Shown: positions 35,284 to 48,182, numbered from the stretch's first letter. The stretch: DNA of 64,000 nt from Carya illinoinensis (GCF_018687715.1 NC_056760.1:6361501-6425500); one strand, 5' to 3'. Made by a program: numbers and translations. The notes: generated by a model from the sequence alone, not told the origin.

Positions 35284-38200
35284 CTTTGCCTTTTCTTGGG
35301 CCATTACAAGTGGTATTAGAGTCGATTTGTAAAAAAATGTGGGATTTGAGCCATGCCACCTACAATGAAATAGCCTAATGAGGATGTTTTTTTTTTGATA
35401 GGTAAACGGGAGTATTAATATGAATAGGCAAAGACCAAGTATACAAGATATAATACAAGAGATAAGACCTATCTAGTTTGCTAAAGAGGAAAGAAGAAAC
35501 TCGCGTACATTTTGGCCATTAAAATCTAAAGCAATGGCCCAACTAAATAAAGTGGTGAAAAAAAGAGAGCGAAGCTCCTCTATTGTCCACTCCTTATCCT
35601 CAAAGGTCCTTTCATTGCGCTCTCGCCAGATGCACCACATGATGCATATAGGGACCATCTTCCACATAGTTTTAATCTGTGGTAGTCCCTCCCGGTATCC
35701 CCCAACAAGCCAAAACATCAATTACCCTAGTAGGCATCACCCAGTTTAACCCAATTCTGCTGAGCACTTCACACCACAGAGCTCTAGTTGTCTCACAATG
35801 TAACAAGAGATGATTAGCTGATTCACCGGCTTTCTTACACATACAGTATCAGTCCGCAATAATTATCCGACGCTTTCGCAAGTTATCGGTAGTCAAAATC
35901 TTACCCAAGGCTGCCGTCCAGGTGAAGAAAAGTGCTTTGGGAGGTGCCTTATTCCTCCATAATTTTTTCTAAGGGAAGTGAGAGTTTGGTGTTGCTGAAA
36001 GAATCTTGTAGGAGGATCTTACCGAGAAAATTCCTTTACTCGCAGGTGCCCACCACAACTTATCTTCCCACCGGCCATTTAGCTTCAAAGAGTAGAGAAG
36101 GCTGAAGAAAGCCTCAAAACTATCAACTTCTCAATCTTGGGCTGCTCTACTAAAGATAATGTTCCAAAGGATTTGATCCCCTGAACGAATAAAAAGGTCC
36201 GCCGCTGAAGCATCTGGCTCACAAGCCATTCGGAACACAGCTGGAAAAGTCTCCTTTAACGCCTCATTCCCACACCAGATGTCCCTCCAGAAATTTATAC
36301 AAGTCCCATCCCCCACTAGGAATCTAGTGTGATTAGCAAATACACCCCACCCTTGTCTAATATATTTCCAAATTCCCACCCCATGAGGCTCAGTCCCCTC
36401 TCTAGTACACCAACCCCCCCATGATCTGCCATACCTGCAGTCAACTACTACTTTCCATAGTGCTTCTGATTCCATATTGTATCTCCAAAGCCATTTCCCA
36501 AGAAGTGCCCGGTTAAACGTTCTTAAATTCTTTATCCCCATCCCCCTTGATTGTAGTGGTCTGCACACCTTATCCCACCTGACTAGGTGGAATTTGAATT
36601 CCTCCCCCATCCCACTCCATAGGAAGTCTCTGTAAAGTTTTTCAATGCGTGCCGCCACACATGCTGGAAGAGGGAATACAGACAAAAAGTAGGTTGGTAA
36701 GTTAGAAAGAGTACTTTTGATAAGAGTCACCCGCCCTCCTTTTGACAAATATAGTCTCTTCCACCCTGCCAGTCTTTTTTCTAGTTCTCAATGACTGGAT
36801 CCCAGATAGATAAGGATCGTGAAGTAGCTCCCAACGGTAATCCCAGATAAGTCATAGGGAGGGAAGCAACCTTACAGCCAAGTGTGCTAGCCAACTGCTG
36901 AGTATCTCTGACCCTCCCGACTGGCACTAATTCTGATTTATCAAAATTCACTCTCAAGTTTGATGCAGCTTCGAAGCATAGAAAAAGAGCCTTCAACGCC
37001 CTAAGTTGTTCATTATCTGCCTCACAGAAAATTAATGTGTCATCTGCAAAAAGCAAGTGAGAAATAGAGATAAGGCCACGATTCACGTCACCCACTGAGA
37101 AACCAGTCATAAAGCCATTAGTAACCAGTGTCGTTAACATCCTACTTAGGGCCTCCATGATGATAACAAAAGGAAGTGGGGACAAAGGATCTCCTTCTCT
37201 TAAACCTCGGGAACTGTCGAAGAAACCCTCCGGGCTGCCATTGATCAAAACTGAGAATCTTGCTGTTGAAATACACCATCTGATCCACATACACCATTTC
37301 TCCCCAAAACCACACCTCCGTAACAGATAAAGGAGGAAGTCCCAATTAACATGATCATAAGCCTTTTCCGTATCTAGCTTGCAAATAATCCCAGCCACAC
37401 CAGATTTCAATTTACTATCCAGGCATTCATTAGCAATTAGCACAGAATCCAGAATTTGTCGGCCCTTACAAAGGCATTTTGGGGCTTTGAGATTATCTTG
37501 CGTAGGACTTCCCCTAGTCTATTAGCTAGTACCTTAGACAAGATTTTGTAGATCCCATTAATGAGACTAATGGGTCTAAAGTCCTTCACATCCGAAGCCC
37601 TAGTTTTCTTCGGAATAAGAGCAATGAAAGTAGAATTCAGACTTTTTTTAAATTTCCCAGTGGAGAAAAATTCCTTGAAAACATTCATGATGTCCTCTTT
37701 CACAATCTCCCAACAAGTTTGAAAGAAACCCATAGAAAATCCATCTGGTCCAGGTGCTTTATCTTTTCCCATTCTCCTAACAACTTCATATACCTCATCT
37801 TCTTCAAAAGCTCTTTCTAACCAAGATGCCGACTAAAGTTCAATAGAATCAAAACCAAGTCCATCCACAGATGGTCTCCAACCCTCTTGTTTTGAAAATA
37901 ACTGTTCAAAAAAAACTCACCACATGTTCCCGGATCATAAGGGCCGTATGTGCAATCTCTACCATTGATTTTTAGCATTTCAATGGTATTGTTTCTCCTA
38001 TGAGAGTTAGCCACACTATGGAAATATTTCGTGCTTCAGTCCCCTTCTTTTAGCCAAATGGCTCTTGACTTCTGACGCCAGGAGATCTCCTCTAGAGATA
38101 ATATCCTTTCCAATTCTGACCCCAACTCTGCCTTACGCGATAATTCCTCAGGGGTGAGGGTTCTAACTTCGGAGACCCTATCAAAGTTCTGAATCTCCTC

Positions 38201-40365
38201 CAACATGGATTTCTTTTGTACCCCTACATCTCCAAAGATTTGAGAATTCCAAAGTTTTAAGTCATTCTTTAAGGCTTTTAATTTAGCTGCAAAAATATAG
38301 GATGGAGTACCCTGAAACTGATAAGCTGTCCACCAACTCCTTACCCTCTCCACAAAGCCCTCACTTTTAAGCCACATATTTTCAAACTTAAACGAGCGCC
38401 TACCACCTTGAATACCGCCTCCATCCAATAAAATGGGAAAATGATCTGAACATAGCCGTGGTAATCTCTTTTGACACACCTGTGGATAGTGGCACTCCCA
38501 GTCCGGTGAAATTAAGAACCTGTCCAACCGAGACCATGTTTGGCTATTCGACCAAGTGAAAGGCCCACCTATAAGAGGGAGATCCACCAAGTTCAAATCA
38601 AAAATGAAATCTGAGAATTCTGACATGGCTGAGCTTAGACGACTATCTCCCGATCTTTCGCTTGGAAACCTTAAGATGTTAAAGTCACCGCCTATACACA
38701 AAGGGAGGTCCCTCCAACTATGTAAACCTGCAAGTTCTTCCCACAGAAGCTTTCTGATGTTATCAACATTTGGCCCATAGACACCTGCAAAAGCTCACAA
38801 AAAATTGTCTTCCACCATCTTAAAAGAAACGGCCACTGACTATTCTCCTATGAACTGCTCCATTTTCTCCACCACCCTTTTATCCCACATCACAATAATA
38901 CCCCCTGAGGCCCCAATCGAAGCTAAAGAGATCCAATCTACGCACGGGGAGCTCCATACACTTCTCACTAACTCTCTAGTCACCAATTTTAATTTAGTTT
39001 CTTGTAAGCAAACTATATCCGCCCTCCAATCTCGAAGTAGATTTTTTATTCGGAGACGCTTATTGAACTCTCATTCAGCCCCCTGACATTCCAAGACACA
39101 ATTTTTGGCTTCATAAGGAAACAGCAGTACCCTTTCCTTTACTCCTATCACGACTTGAACTCCCCTCGTTCAGAGACCAATTAAGTCTCTTGAGTTCCCT
39201 CTGTTTTTTGGATCCAAGTTTCTTAGATTGTGCATGACCCGCCTCTATGGCAGTAAGAAGTGCCATAAATTGGTCTTCATAACCTACACATTTCATTCCT
39301 ACAATATGTTGGATATCCTTTGCCTTTTTGAAAGCCCAGTCCCACATCTCAAACTCACTGGGTAGTAAACAGTTCAGTGGGTAAGGATTCCTGCCACCAC
39401 CATCCGAGTCATCTCCAAACAGCTTAATACCTCCCCACTCGATCACCTGACCCACATGATTCTCAATCTCAACAGTAACCACTTGTGTATCAGGAACGAG
39501 ACTGATATCTAAGAGCTGTTGCGAAGATTCCTCGGAGTGTACAGCCTTCTCCCTAAACTCCATAACTGACTCAACTCCATCTTTCGAACATAGTTCCAAA
39601 TGGTCCTCCGAAGCTATGGGGACAGATACATGAGGGACACCTTCCACGTGCTTATCGGAAGCTACATGGATATCTTCCGAAGACAAAACAACTACGTCAT
39701 GCGTCACGTAAGGGCCCAGATGAGCATGTGATGGGTCAGGACCCAAAACCGAGTTGTTCTGTGCGTGAGAGACCGAGGGAATATCAAACGCTGCACTGTG
39801 CGTGAATCTCCAGAAGGAAAGGAGAAAAATGCAGGATTTCACCTTGTTCAGCAACGCGCGACGGCAAGATCTGTTTTGGTTTTGGTTAGGAGGGTGATGA
39901 ATGAGATAGCATATTGTGTGCGATGGAGAAGTTCTTGCAGTTTATAGTGTGATTCCAAGGAATTCCAACTACATTTTTGACTAGTCCTTTTAAATTAAGA
40001 TGTAACTTCAGCTTTCCTTGGCCCGTTATGATCAGTATGTTGTGTTTCTAAAATGCCAATTTGTGGCCATTTTGAAAAGGCCTTGAGCTCATATCTTACC
40101 AGCCTTTATTTGTTGTGAGGCATGCTTAGGTTTGTGAAAACCAGTTGGACGAACTTAAAATATCAAAATACTTGGTGGAATTTATTATTTGGAGGGTCCT
40201 TTTGTGAATTGTGATTGAATTTTCTTACTTAAAAAAAAAAAAAATTATGATTGAATTTTCTGCAGGTTTCTTGCACAGACCGGTTTGGTTTCAATTGAAC
40301 ATCAAATGCGGGAGATTGACTTAGTGCCTAATGATTGTTCAGAGACAAGCAGAAAGGACAAATAA
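33794..40365 (+). CDS. Small two-span ER membrane protein, PKR1/VMA21-like (V-ATPase assembly)
   Basis: Three coding exons: 33794-33874, 33966-34123 and 40266-40365. GT-AG borders and phases agree and the product is 112 residues. Exon 1 encodes a Gly/Ala-rich start ending ALAPGVN. Exon 2 starts GPTWNTLK and encodes two hydrophobic spans (about residues 37-53 and 61-80). Exon 3 begins inside a Trp codon and reads [19 protein letters not shown], ending RKDK. A PG before the first span and a Trp at the end of the second fit the Pkr1 family. The end RKDK resembles a dilysine ER-retrieval signal, as in VMA21/PKR1-type V-ATPase assembly factors. The assignment is from pattern, not from a search. 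Intron 2 is 6.1 kb because it carries an L1 element on the opposite strand. Confidence 0.7.
34124..35386. other. Left part of PKR1-like intron 2
   Basis: Non-coding intron sequence. It contains a (TA)n(TG)n microsatellite at 35239-35282 and CT-rich patches. A 104-codon + frame at 34643-34957 has no family signature. Confidence 0.5.
35239..35282. repeat. Compound (TA)6(TG)16 microsatellite
   Basis: TA units 35239-35250 are followed directly by TG units 35251-35282, inside the PKR1-like intron 2. Confidence 0.9.
35473..36748 (-). pseudogene. LINE C-terminal region (zf-RVT type), broken
   Basis: Blocks 36748-36131 ([40 protein letters not shown]) and 35721-35473 ([20 protein letters not shown]) are the conserved tail of plant L1 ORF2, the region usually annotated zf-RVT. 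They are separated by stops and a frame change near 36.1 kb. Confidence 0.75.
36781..37772 (-). pseudogene. LINE reverse transcriptase domain, one frameshift
   Basis: 37772-37437 carries [17 protein letters not shown] and [20 protein letters not shown]. 37443-36781 carries [29 protein letters not shown] and the catalytic [11 protein letters not shown] (the FADD form of the active site). A single-base deletion near 37468, where GTAAAGGGCCG would be expected and GTAAGGGCCG is present, separates the two parts. Confidence 0.85.
38036..39114 (-). pseudogene. LINE endonuclease domain (ORF2 start), broken
   Basis: ORF2 starts at ATG 39114-39112 with [14 protein letters not shown], the usual start of the apurinic-like endonuclease. 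A frameshift follows within about 15 codons, and TAG/TGA codons occur before [14 protein letters not shown]. The open part 38701-38036 keeps [25 protein letters not shown] and CSDHFPILL, the catalytic words of this domain. Confidence 0.8.
39111..39854 (-). pseudogene. LINE ORF1-like tail, 5' truncated
   Basis: About 240 open codons, acidic and Ser/Val-rich, with no zinc knuckle or DUF4283 domain left because the element is cut at its 5' side. It ends KGKGTAVSL. Its TGA stop (39113-39111) overlaps the ATG of the endonuclease ORF as ATGA, so the two ORFs overlap by one base. Confidence 0.6.
39926..40265. other. Right part of PKR1-like intron 2
   Basis: Non-coding intron sequence ending in a pyrimidine-rich acceptor, TTTTCTGCAG, just before exon 3 at 40266. 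Confidence 0.6.
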
Positions 40366-42036
40366 TTTGTTTCTCTTATAGCATTTCAAGCACATACATC
40401 ATCAAGTTTGGGAATAAAGAACTTTAAGAGGACCCTTATCAACAATACTAATGGAAGGACTGGTACGATTATGATGCTTTCCTTCAGCAAGGAATGTGAA
40501 GACAAGGTTGTGAGCACAGCAAGCAAATGACAGAACTTCCATTGTTTTGCAAGAATTGATGGGAGTGATTACACCTGTCAATCACTCTTTCCTTCCTTCT
40601 CCTTATGTTTGCTCTTTTTGGGCTTGATGAAGCAGAAACATGAACAGCAGGGGAACTGAAACAGGAACTTCATTTCTTTCATACTATGACGGTTTCAAAT
40701 GTTTGGATACCATTGCTTATATAGAGCTTCGGCCTTTCATTTTATTATTCCTTTTCTTCATCATTTATTCCTGTCCGCCTTTGGATGCTATTCTTCTTTC
40801 TTACAGCTAAGAAATGCTTGGCTTCTCGATTTCCATCATCATTGATTCATTGGCATTGGGTGCCTTGACGCTTCTTTATTGGAATATGTTCCAACTTGCA
40901 TATATTTTTCTCGCTCAGAAAAGGGCGCTCTGTTTGGTATTCCTTCCCGGTGAAATGGATCTCTGGGGGCTACGTACTGAATTGGATTTATTGGTTGAAC
41001 TTGTTGACAAACCTCACAAATGGAAGTATATAGAAAAATGCTGAGGTACTACAAATAGAGCAGGACTAAATTGCCTGCTTGATCTGGTACGGGTAGTCTG
41101 TCTGATACGCTTACGCACTGCCAATTTAGGACCAAAAGTTGTGATTGATAATTGGATATGCCCCCAGTTATGTTGACGAGAGCCGAGCAGCCACTTTTTC
41201 TTTTGGGATTGCATTTGTGTTTGTGCTTATGCTCTAGAGTGCATATTCTTGCACATGCACCCCTACGTATGCTTGGCGTTGTATCGAGTTCAACGGTTTT
41301 GGGATCACGCCTTCGCTGAAAAGTTCTTCGGAATCGAATATACATAGGATTTCTTACAAGGTTTGGCATACACATTAATCGGGTAGTACCAGTGGCATAT
41401 ACGAAACTCTATTCTGATCACGAACTCAAAACAAGTTTTGCTTTACATTATGTCGCTTATTTTTATCCGATAAGAAATGGACGAAGGTACAAATATTTGT
41501 TAGTCCAAAGGTGCAATGTATTAACTTTGATAGTTTAGGATCAAAGTGCAAAATTCCAGACATTTTAGGAGCAAAAGCAACACAGCGATGCCAAAGAAAA
41601 ACTGAACTTGATTTAAACAGTGAAGAGTCGGATAAAAAAAAGGATGTTCTTCAAATTCAAGTTCATCCTCAATTACATATCTCAAAACAAAGAAATCGGC
41701 CTCAGGCCATCCCATTTTCACACCTTTACCAGGAGAAAAGAAGATGAACAAAAAAAGGCCTGTTGATTCAAGCATTAGATATTGTGCCTTGGATCAAGCG
41801 GAATAGAAAACAAATGTACTGGACTCTGTAACCCAACATGCGTAAGAAAGAGAAGGCTACAGTCATTTTCTCTAGCATCCAACTTGGGATAGGATGAAGA
41901 AAGATTGAAATATTCATTTTGTTCTAAAAATTCTGGTCAAAGGTGAACTAATTTTCTTCCTTACCAATATAAGAAGGCTGCATTACAAAGTCTGAGGTAT
42001 TAAATCTATGGCGAAGAACGGCTTCTACAACTGCCA
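40366..42036. other. 3' UTR of the PKR1-like gene and spacer before RPS5
   Basis: No supported exon. The two genes converge here (one +, one -), so both 3' UTRs share this stretch. Several mutually overlapping open frames (40814-41044, 41049-41375 and 41511-41747) have no family signature. Confidence 0.5.
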
Positions 42037-44289
42037 TCACTTCCACAACTCTTCCATTGGGATCCCACGCTCACGAGCAACATCACTAAACTGCCTCATT
42101 TTCTGTACCGCAACAACTGTGGCCCTGGCATTGTTGAGGGCATTCTTACTCCCAATTTGCTTTCCCAAAGCATTCTCAACACCGGCCATTTCTAGAACAA
42201 TTCTTACAGACCCTCCAGCAATCACTCCAGTACCAGGAGAAGCAGGTCTAAGCATCACTTTTGCTGCTCCATAATCTCCCTCAGATCTGCAAATAAACAA
42301 ATAACAAGTTATGATTCCAGAACTAACGGCTCCATTCAATTCACAAAATTCTCAATTTTATATTTTGGGGGTTCAATTTCAGGAATTTTCCATTCCAGAA
42401 TTTCAATGTATGTTCAGAAGTGACAAATCTGCCCACAAATTCCCATGCACTCAATGCTGTAAGAGGGGAATCTCCACACATGCTATCTATTGCATACCAT
42501 TTCACATTGTATACCCTATTCTTATGGCTAGAATCCAATAAGCGTTCAACTTTCCTAAAAATACAGGACTGATGCAATATGCTAACATTTTTTCTTGGCT
42601 ACATACTCAGAAGATTGACTATACCGCACCTGACCACTAAAATCATGATTAAAAACCATTGTAACTTTGATCAAGTACTTTAAACCAAACCAAGAGATCC
42701 CTCTCCACATTCCTTTGATGTTTCCACTTACAGGATGACTAAATTAATGCCAAAAATAAAGTTGAAAAGCAATAGGAGATGATAGAAAAATCCAACCTAA
42801 CTGCTATTAAATGCATATAAAGCCATTCATCACCTCCTAAAGCTGCAGGTTAGTACTGTCAGGCAGTTGATCTCATGGCCTTCAAACTTCAACAACTTAC
42901 AACATGAAACTCAAATGAATGTAAGCCATATCCATGACAATCTAACAGGCTAACAGCTATGTCCAAGCTTCCACTGATATCAGAATTTAAAATTCATTCT
43001 AACCTGTCGTGGCAGAATGCCACTACATAAGAATTTGAAATTGAGCAAACAATTGGTCTAAGATGCAGAGACACAGGAGAATGAAATCCAAAACTACTTT
43101 GACATCTATGAGCTTTAGCAGACACCAAGAATTCATTTTTTATAAGTATTCATGCAAAACCCTTGGAAGTTTTTACCGTGTGGTCTCAGAAACTGCCTAC
43201 TAATTTAAGAACCGAATTCAATGCCATAGAACTACAACAGCTTAAATGCAGTACAGTTGACATACATTCACCCTTTAAAACAAAACCAAGGTCATTTAAC
43301 GTTATTAAACATCATTACTTATCTCAAAAGACAAAATAAAAGAAAAAAGATCATCATACATTATTGTAAGCGAAATTGGAAAAAAATATAATACCTCCCT
43401 AAATTTATAAAAAGAGCAAGGTAACGAAACGGTACTGATATTTCTTACAGATCTAACACATAAGATCATATTAAAAATCTGACATTATCAACCTGATTGC
43501 AATTGACTCAAATTCATATTCAATTCTGCACGCATCCATAAAAAATGCGCCAAAACTGCACACGATCCAAACGCAATTCCAACAGCAAAAGGCAACTTCA
43601 ACAACCACCTACCTATGTGGGAAAGTAAGGTACTTGGTCATCGGCACCGACACGATATTCCGCCTGGCATTCACGGCGGACTTCTGAACGGCCGTAACAA
43701 CCTCTTTGGCCTTCCCAACCCCAACACCCACTTGACCCTGCTTGTCACCCACAACCACAATGGCCCTGAAATGCAATTGCTTCCCTCCTTTGACCACCTT
43801 GGTCACCCTCCTCACCTGCACTACCCTCTCTTCGAACCCATCTTTTACCTTCTCCTTCTTCACTTTGGACCCGAACCCAGTTGTTTTCCTGACCTTAGAG
43901 TCCATTACGTAAATGTCATTTCCCAGATAGCTCACTCCGCTATAGGCGGGGCCATACAGTTCTTCGTAGGCGATGGCGATTTCTTCTTCGGTCTCCATTG
44001 GACCCTCGTCGAAGGACGGTGGGGGAACAAAGCCTTCGGGGGCTTCGGGGGGGTTGAAGACGGTATCGTTTTCATCGTTGGGGTTGAAATTGTCGAAGAA
44101 GGAGGTGTCGATGTCGGAGGATTTGACTATGAGGGTTGGGGTTGGGTGTGACGAAAAGGAATGGAAAAGATGGAGTTTTGTAGGTTTGGAGAAGAAGAAT
44201 TTTGTGGGTTTGGAGAGAAAGAGGCGAGGCGTGGTGGTGTGAAGGGAAAGAGAAGATAGGGATGGGAGAGTTGCAGAGGCTGTGGCCAT
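42037..44289 (-). CDS. RPS5: Plastid 30S ribosomal protein S5 (nuclear-encoded)
   Basis: Two exons: 44289-43613 and 42286-42037. The GT-AG intron is 1.3 kb, the phase is consistent (AG|A rejoins an Arg codon) and the product is 308 residues. The N-terminal ~55 residues are Ser/Thr/Pro-rich with few acids ([20 protein letters not shown]), a plastid transit peptide. An acidic linker follows. The S5 N-terminal RNA-binding fold has [20 protein letters not shown] and [16 protein letters not shown]. The S5 C-terminal fold has [32 protein letters not shown] and [20 protein letters not shown]5 lies near the mRNA entry and decoding region of the small subunit. Length matches the ~300-residue plant family. 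No disruption is seen. It converges with the PKR1-like gene. Confidence 0.95.
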
Positions 44290-45534
44290 GGTGGGTTTGG
44301 GTCGAGTGTGTCAGAGCAAGAGAGAGCGTGGGTGGCTTATCCCAAAGCTTTAAGATGGGTCAGCAAGATGACGATGATGTGGAGGTTGAACCGTGGGGCG
44401 TGGAGTCGGCCCCAACTCTCAAGAGCACCCGTAAAAAACGACCTTTGTAGGACTCTTTCTTTGAAACGGGAAGTCGTTTTGCAGGCATATAAGCACAACA
44501 CAATTAGATATTGAGATTCCCATTAGGATTTAATTAATTAACAGGCAAATAGGTCATAGGTAAAAGCAAACAAATGCGTCTCCCAACGCTCTTGCAATTA
44601 TCGCACGATTGGGAGCTACAACGTTAAACATGGGTAGAGAATTACACGAGAATAAGTAAATCACCTGGACAAGTAGACACTTAGGCTACCTTCTTAGTGC
44701 TCTTTATGACCTTCCACGCATGTGGATGAATTGCCACATGCGATAGAATGGATGATACATGAAAAAGAAAAAGAAAAATACATAAAATGCTTGTGTACAT
44801 GGCTCATCCAGAAGTACTCGACTTGTGATAATGGAATAGACAAACATCTCAAAATACTATAATGTATGCTTGTTAAAACTTGCGTTTTCCTCATATATAT
44901 CATGGTAGGCAGATTGATATCTCGATTTAAACCTGCAATGTAATCTTTGTCCCCCTTCATGCTATAGATATAACACCTGTTCAAGCTTATACTTCTATTG
45001 GACGTAATTCTTCGCTTACTTTTAGGGCCTTGCTACCTCAGCCCCGACACATTCGGTTGATAATTTGGCATGAGAATTAGAACCCATGTTACGCCCTTCT
45101 GCAAAGGATTGTTAACCATCCTTCTGTAGCAGTCTTGGCAACTGCGGATGCACAGAATTTGAATCAAAAGCTTCCATACCTTTTCATGCACTTTCATACT
45201 TCTTGAAAGAGAAACAGAACATTTTGTTTTCGTTAAGTGTAAGCAAGCCCATTCGGATGTATTATATTTATAGAGTTCCTTTACAATGTAAATCTATTGG
45301 AGTTTAGGTTATACACATTTAGACAAAATTGAGAAAGAGTTTTCATGTTCAATTTTCAGTGATGATCGTGCTTCTTTTTTGTGCGTTTGTTTCCAACCAC
45401 AACATATAAATCTGGAGGAAGAAGTTCGTCCGGGGTTGGATGCTACTACTAGAGACAGCATGCATGTGTGGGCGAGAAGTGCAGTCAATGGAGACGAGAG
45501 ATGGAAATGCAGCCGTATTATGACTGGAGAGATA
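44290..45534. other. RPS5 promoter region and spacer
   Basis: The first few hundred bases are the leader and promoter of RPS5 on the - strand. No further gene was recognised. Confidence 0.5.
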
Positions 45535-45660
45535 GGGCTGAAGGGAACCAAGCTAGGGCTGAAGGGAACCTGGCTAGGGTTGAAAAGAACTAGGCTGGGG
45601 CTGAAGGGAACGCAGCTAGGCTCGAAGGGAACCCAGCTAGGCTTGAAGGGAGCCAAGCTA
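45535..45660. repeat. 21-bp minisatellite, six units, coding for a heptapeptide
   Basis: Six consecutive 21-bp units of the form GGGCTGAAGGGAACCNAGCTA. The period is divisible by three, so both strands stay open. The + strand frame reads GLKGTKL-type heptads and the - strand a proline-rich heptad (PFSPSLV). The surrounding 153-codon + frame (45379-45840) matches no family I know. I treat it as a repeat, not a gene. Confidence 0.85.
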
Positions 45661-48182
45661 TTGCGAACCCCTGACAAGAGACCTGAAAATATTGGTGAAG
45701 GGAGGGAATATGTGAGTGGGAGAGAGACTAGGTGCCCTATAGTTTCAAGTGTTGGCCATACTTGGGCTTCCTCTGCAAAGGAAACCGTACAACCATATCT
45801 AGCTCATAGGTTCATGCTTCCCCATCAAAAAGCAGCATGATTCTTCTGCAGCATCCCAAGGGCGATAAGTTGGGAGGGGTTGGGTTTTAGTATTAGTTTT
45901 AACAGAAAAAGTTGGGGGGTTTGTGGTGTTTATTGCAGTTTAAGGGTTTTTAAATTCTGATTTAAATAATGTTAGGAATGTGAGTAAAAAGTTGTAAGAA
46001 TGTTTAGAACGCGAGTAAAAAGGAGCTACTGCAATTGATGAAATTTGTGCTTCAATGATGAATGACTTCTTAGTTTGGACCAACTCAAGGTGGTCATTAA
46101 CAGTATGACATTGCCATGTTGATGCCATGTCGGGCTTGTTCGCCATCTGTTTGACCATACCATGACAACCAAAGCTGCTCTCAAGTCCATCCTGCCAAAA
46201 CAATCTCTTTGTTAATCATAGTGCTGAAGAAGCTAGCATACTCGACTCAACTGTAAACAATACACCCCCACACGCACACGACATATACGTACACAATATA
46301 TGCTATGTTGTGAATGCTTGCATATACACATAATGAAGAAACGAATGAAAAGATAATGGAGTCTTAAACATGAATGATGTTTATCCAACACTCTTTGTTT
46401 ACTGGGAGGTATCATTAGTATTCCTATTGGTACGTTAATTACTGTGAGAGGCAACAAATCTGAAGGAAAAAAAAAAGTTCCAAATGTCTTATAGCAGAGT
46501 GCATGACAATCCTGCAAATGACTATCATAACCTTCCATGAAAATGAGATGTCTAATATTTCCCGAAAAATGTTTCAAATTTTAATCTTCATAATCAAGAC
46601 GAAGAAGATAGACATTAGATAAACAGTGAAAAAAATAAAAGTTCGTTTGCAATTAAAAACAGTTCATGCTCTGATGTAATAACTGGGATATCCTTGTTAG
46701 TTACAGGTTTATTGCTTAGTAGTACTTCAATGGTTTAAAGTAAATTCATAAACTTCTCATTTCCAGAAATTAAAAAAGGTATAGCTCATCTTCAATATCA
46801 CCAAAAAAGAGAGGAAAAAAAGGAAAAAAGGAAAAGAGCTGGAGACAGTTACTTAGAATTCTTTTTTGGAAATTTACGATTTGACATTAATGTGCCTCAC
46901 ACGATAGTCATTACCACATGATACCATAAAAGATAACAAACCTTTTAACTACTATTGTTAGCACAATTTTAATCTTTAAGCAAGTCTATTGGGGACCATG
47001 TCACTAAGGAGTTCAATAATAAGAAAAAAAGGGCTAAAAGAACAAGCATGCACTAGATATAAGTTTAAAACGAATTCCTTATGTACAAATGAGAGAATAT
47101 TGTGACAGAAAAACTCAGGGTAAAGATCATTGTCATTGTGCATTACCATCTCCTCGTAGTGAAAATTTTCATCTCTACTTTGTTCTGCATGCTACAAAAG
47201 CAGATTAAGCCCTCAACACCAAATCAAAATCCAGCTGGAGTGAATTCATTTAGCTTTTAATAGAATAGTTGCATGTATTTATGTTTCGAACAGAATAGCT
47301 TCACAAGCATTTTCACTCCGGAATGGGTGAAAACCATTGCCTTATGATCTGTTACTCCTTTCCTTATTTTTCAACCTTTCTGGGTCTTCTTTTCCCATTT
47401 AGGCTTTCATCTCAAACATAACCAACCACATATCTTTATACAGTATGTTAATCTAGTATATCAAGAAAGTCCATATGATGAACATGAGTTTCAAAAGAAA
47501 TCAGGTTTGGGTAGGGTCATAACAGAATCTACTGCAAAATCTGACTCAAACATGGAACAGTATTCCAATACCATGAGATCGAATAGAGATCCAAACAATG
47601 GGAATGCTAATTTGTCCTTTATGCAAAATTCAAATATATAGCCCACTCAGGAATGAAAATAAGCACATCATGATGCTAGTTACGACAATGGATATGCAAC
47701 TCACGCATTTGATTAGTACCGAGAATAAAGCTTAATCAGGAAAAAGAAATCTAATCAGATAGAAGTCCTATTATGAAGCATTGGTGCCTATTGACTTACA
47801 TAGAAAGCAAGAATATCTGTGTCATCTGCACTCTGATAAGGGCAAAATTCCATCTTAATTGATCACATGTATAATCAGCACTACGATGGTATTCCTATGC
47901 TGAAAACTTCTTGTATGCATGGGTACAAGAAGAGAAGAAATTTTTGTAAAGCTAAAGGAAATGGAAACTGAAGGATTAAGTTGTACTCGATGAATTTTTT
48001 AAGGGACACTGAGACTTCATATAGAGGCGATCCTGTAAGCTGCATGTAACTGAAAGGTCTAGGTGAAAACATCTGCCCAGGTCTGGTCTATAGCTGTCAC
48101 TTGCAGCAATAAACTTATCAGAGTCCAGTACATAGCTGTCAATCATCGGTTATCAACCTCAATTAGCTGTCAATCATAAAAA

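Larger units (their letters stand above)
35387..39898 (-). mobile_element. 5'-truncated L1-type LINE inserted in the PKR1-like intron 2
   Basis: On the - strand the order is ORF1-like tail, endonuclease, reverse transcriptase, C-terminal zinc-knuckle region, then a 3' poly(A) seen as T10 at 35387-35396. The flanks show an imperfect direct repeat: 35362-35386 (AATGAAATAGC...GATG) and 39899-39925 (AATGAGATAGC...GATG), a plausible aged target-site duplication. The element opposes the host gene and lies wholly in its intron. Frameshifts and stops in the endonuclease and RT show that it is dead. Confidence 0.85.

Noticed and set aside
43615..44242. 178- and 89-codon + frames opposite RPS5
   Set aside because: Antisense shadows of the RPS5 first exon, which is clearly coding on the - strand.
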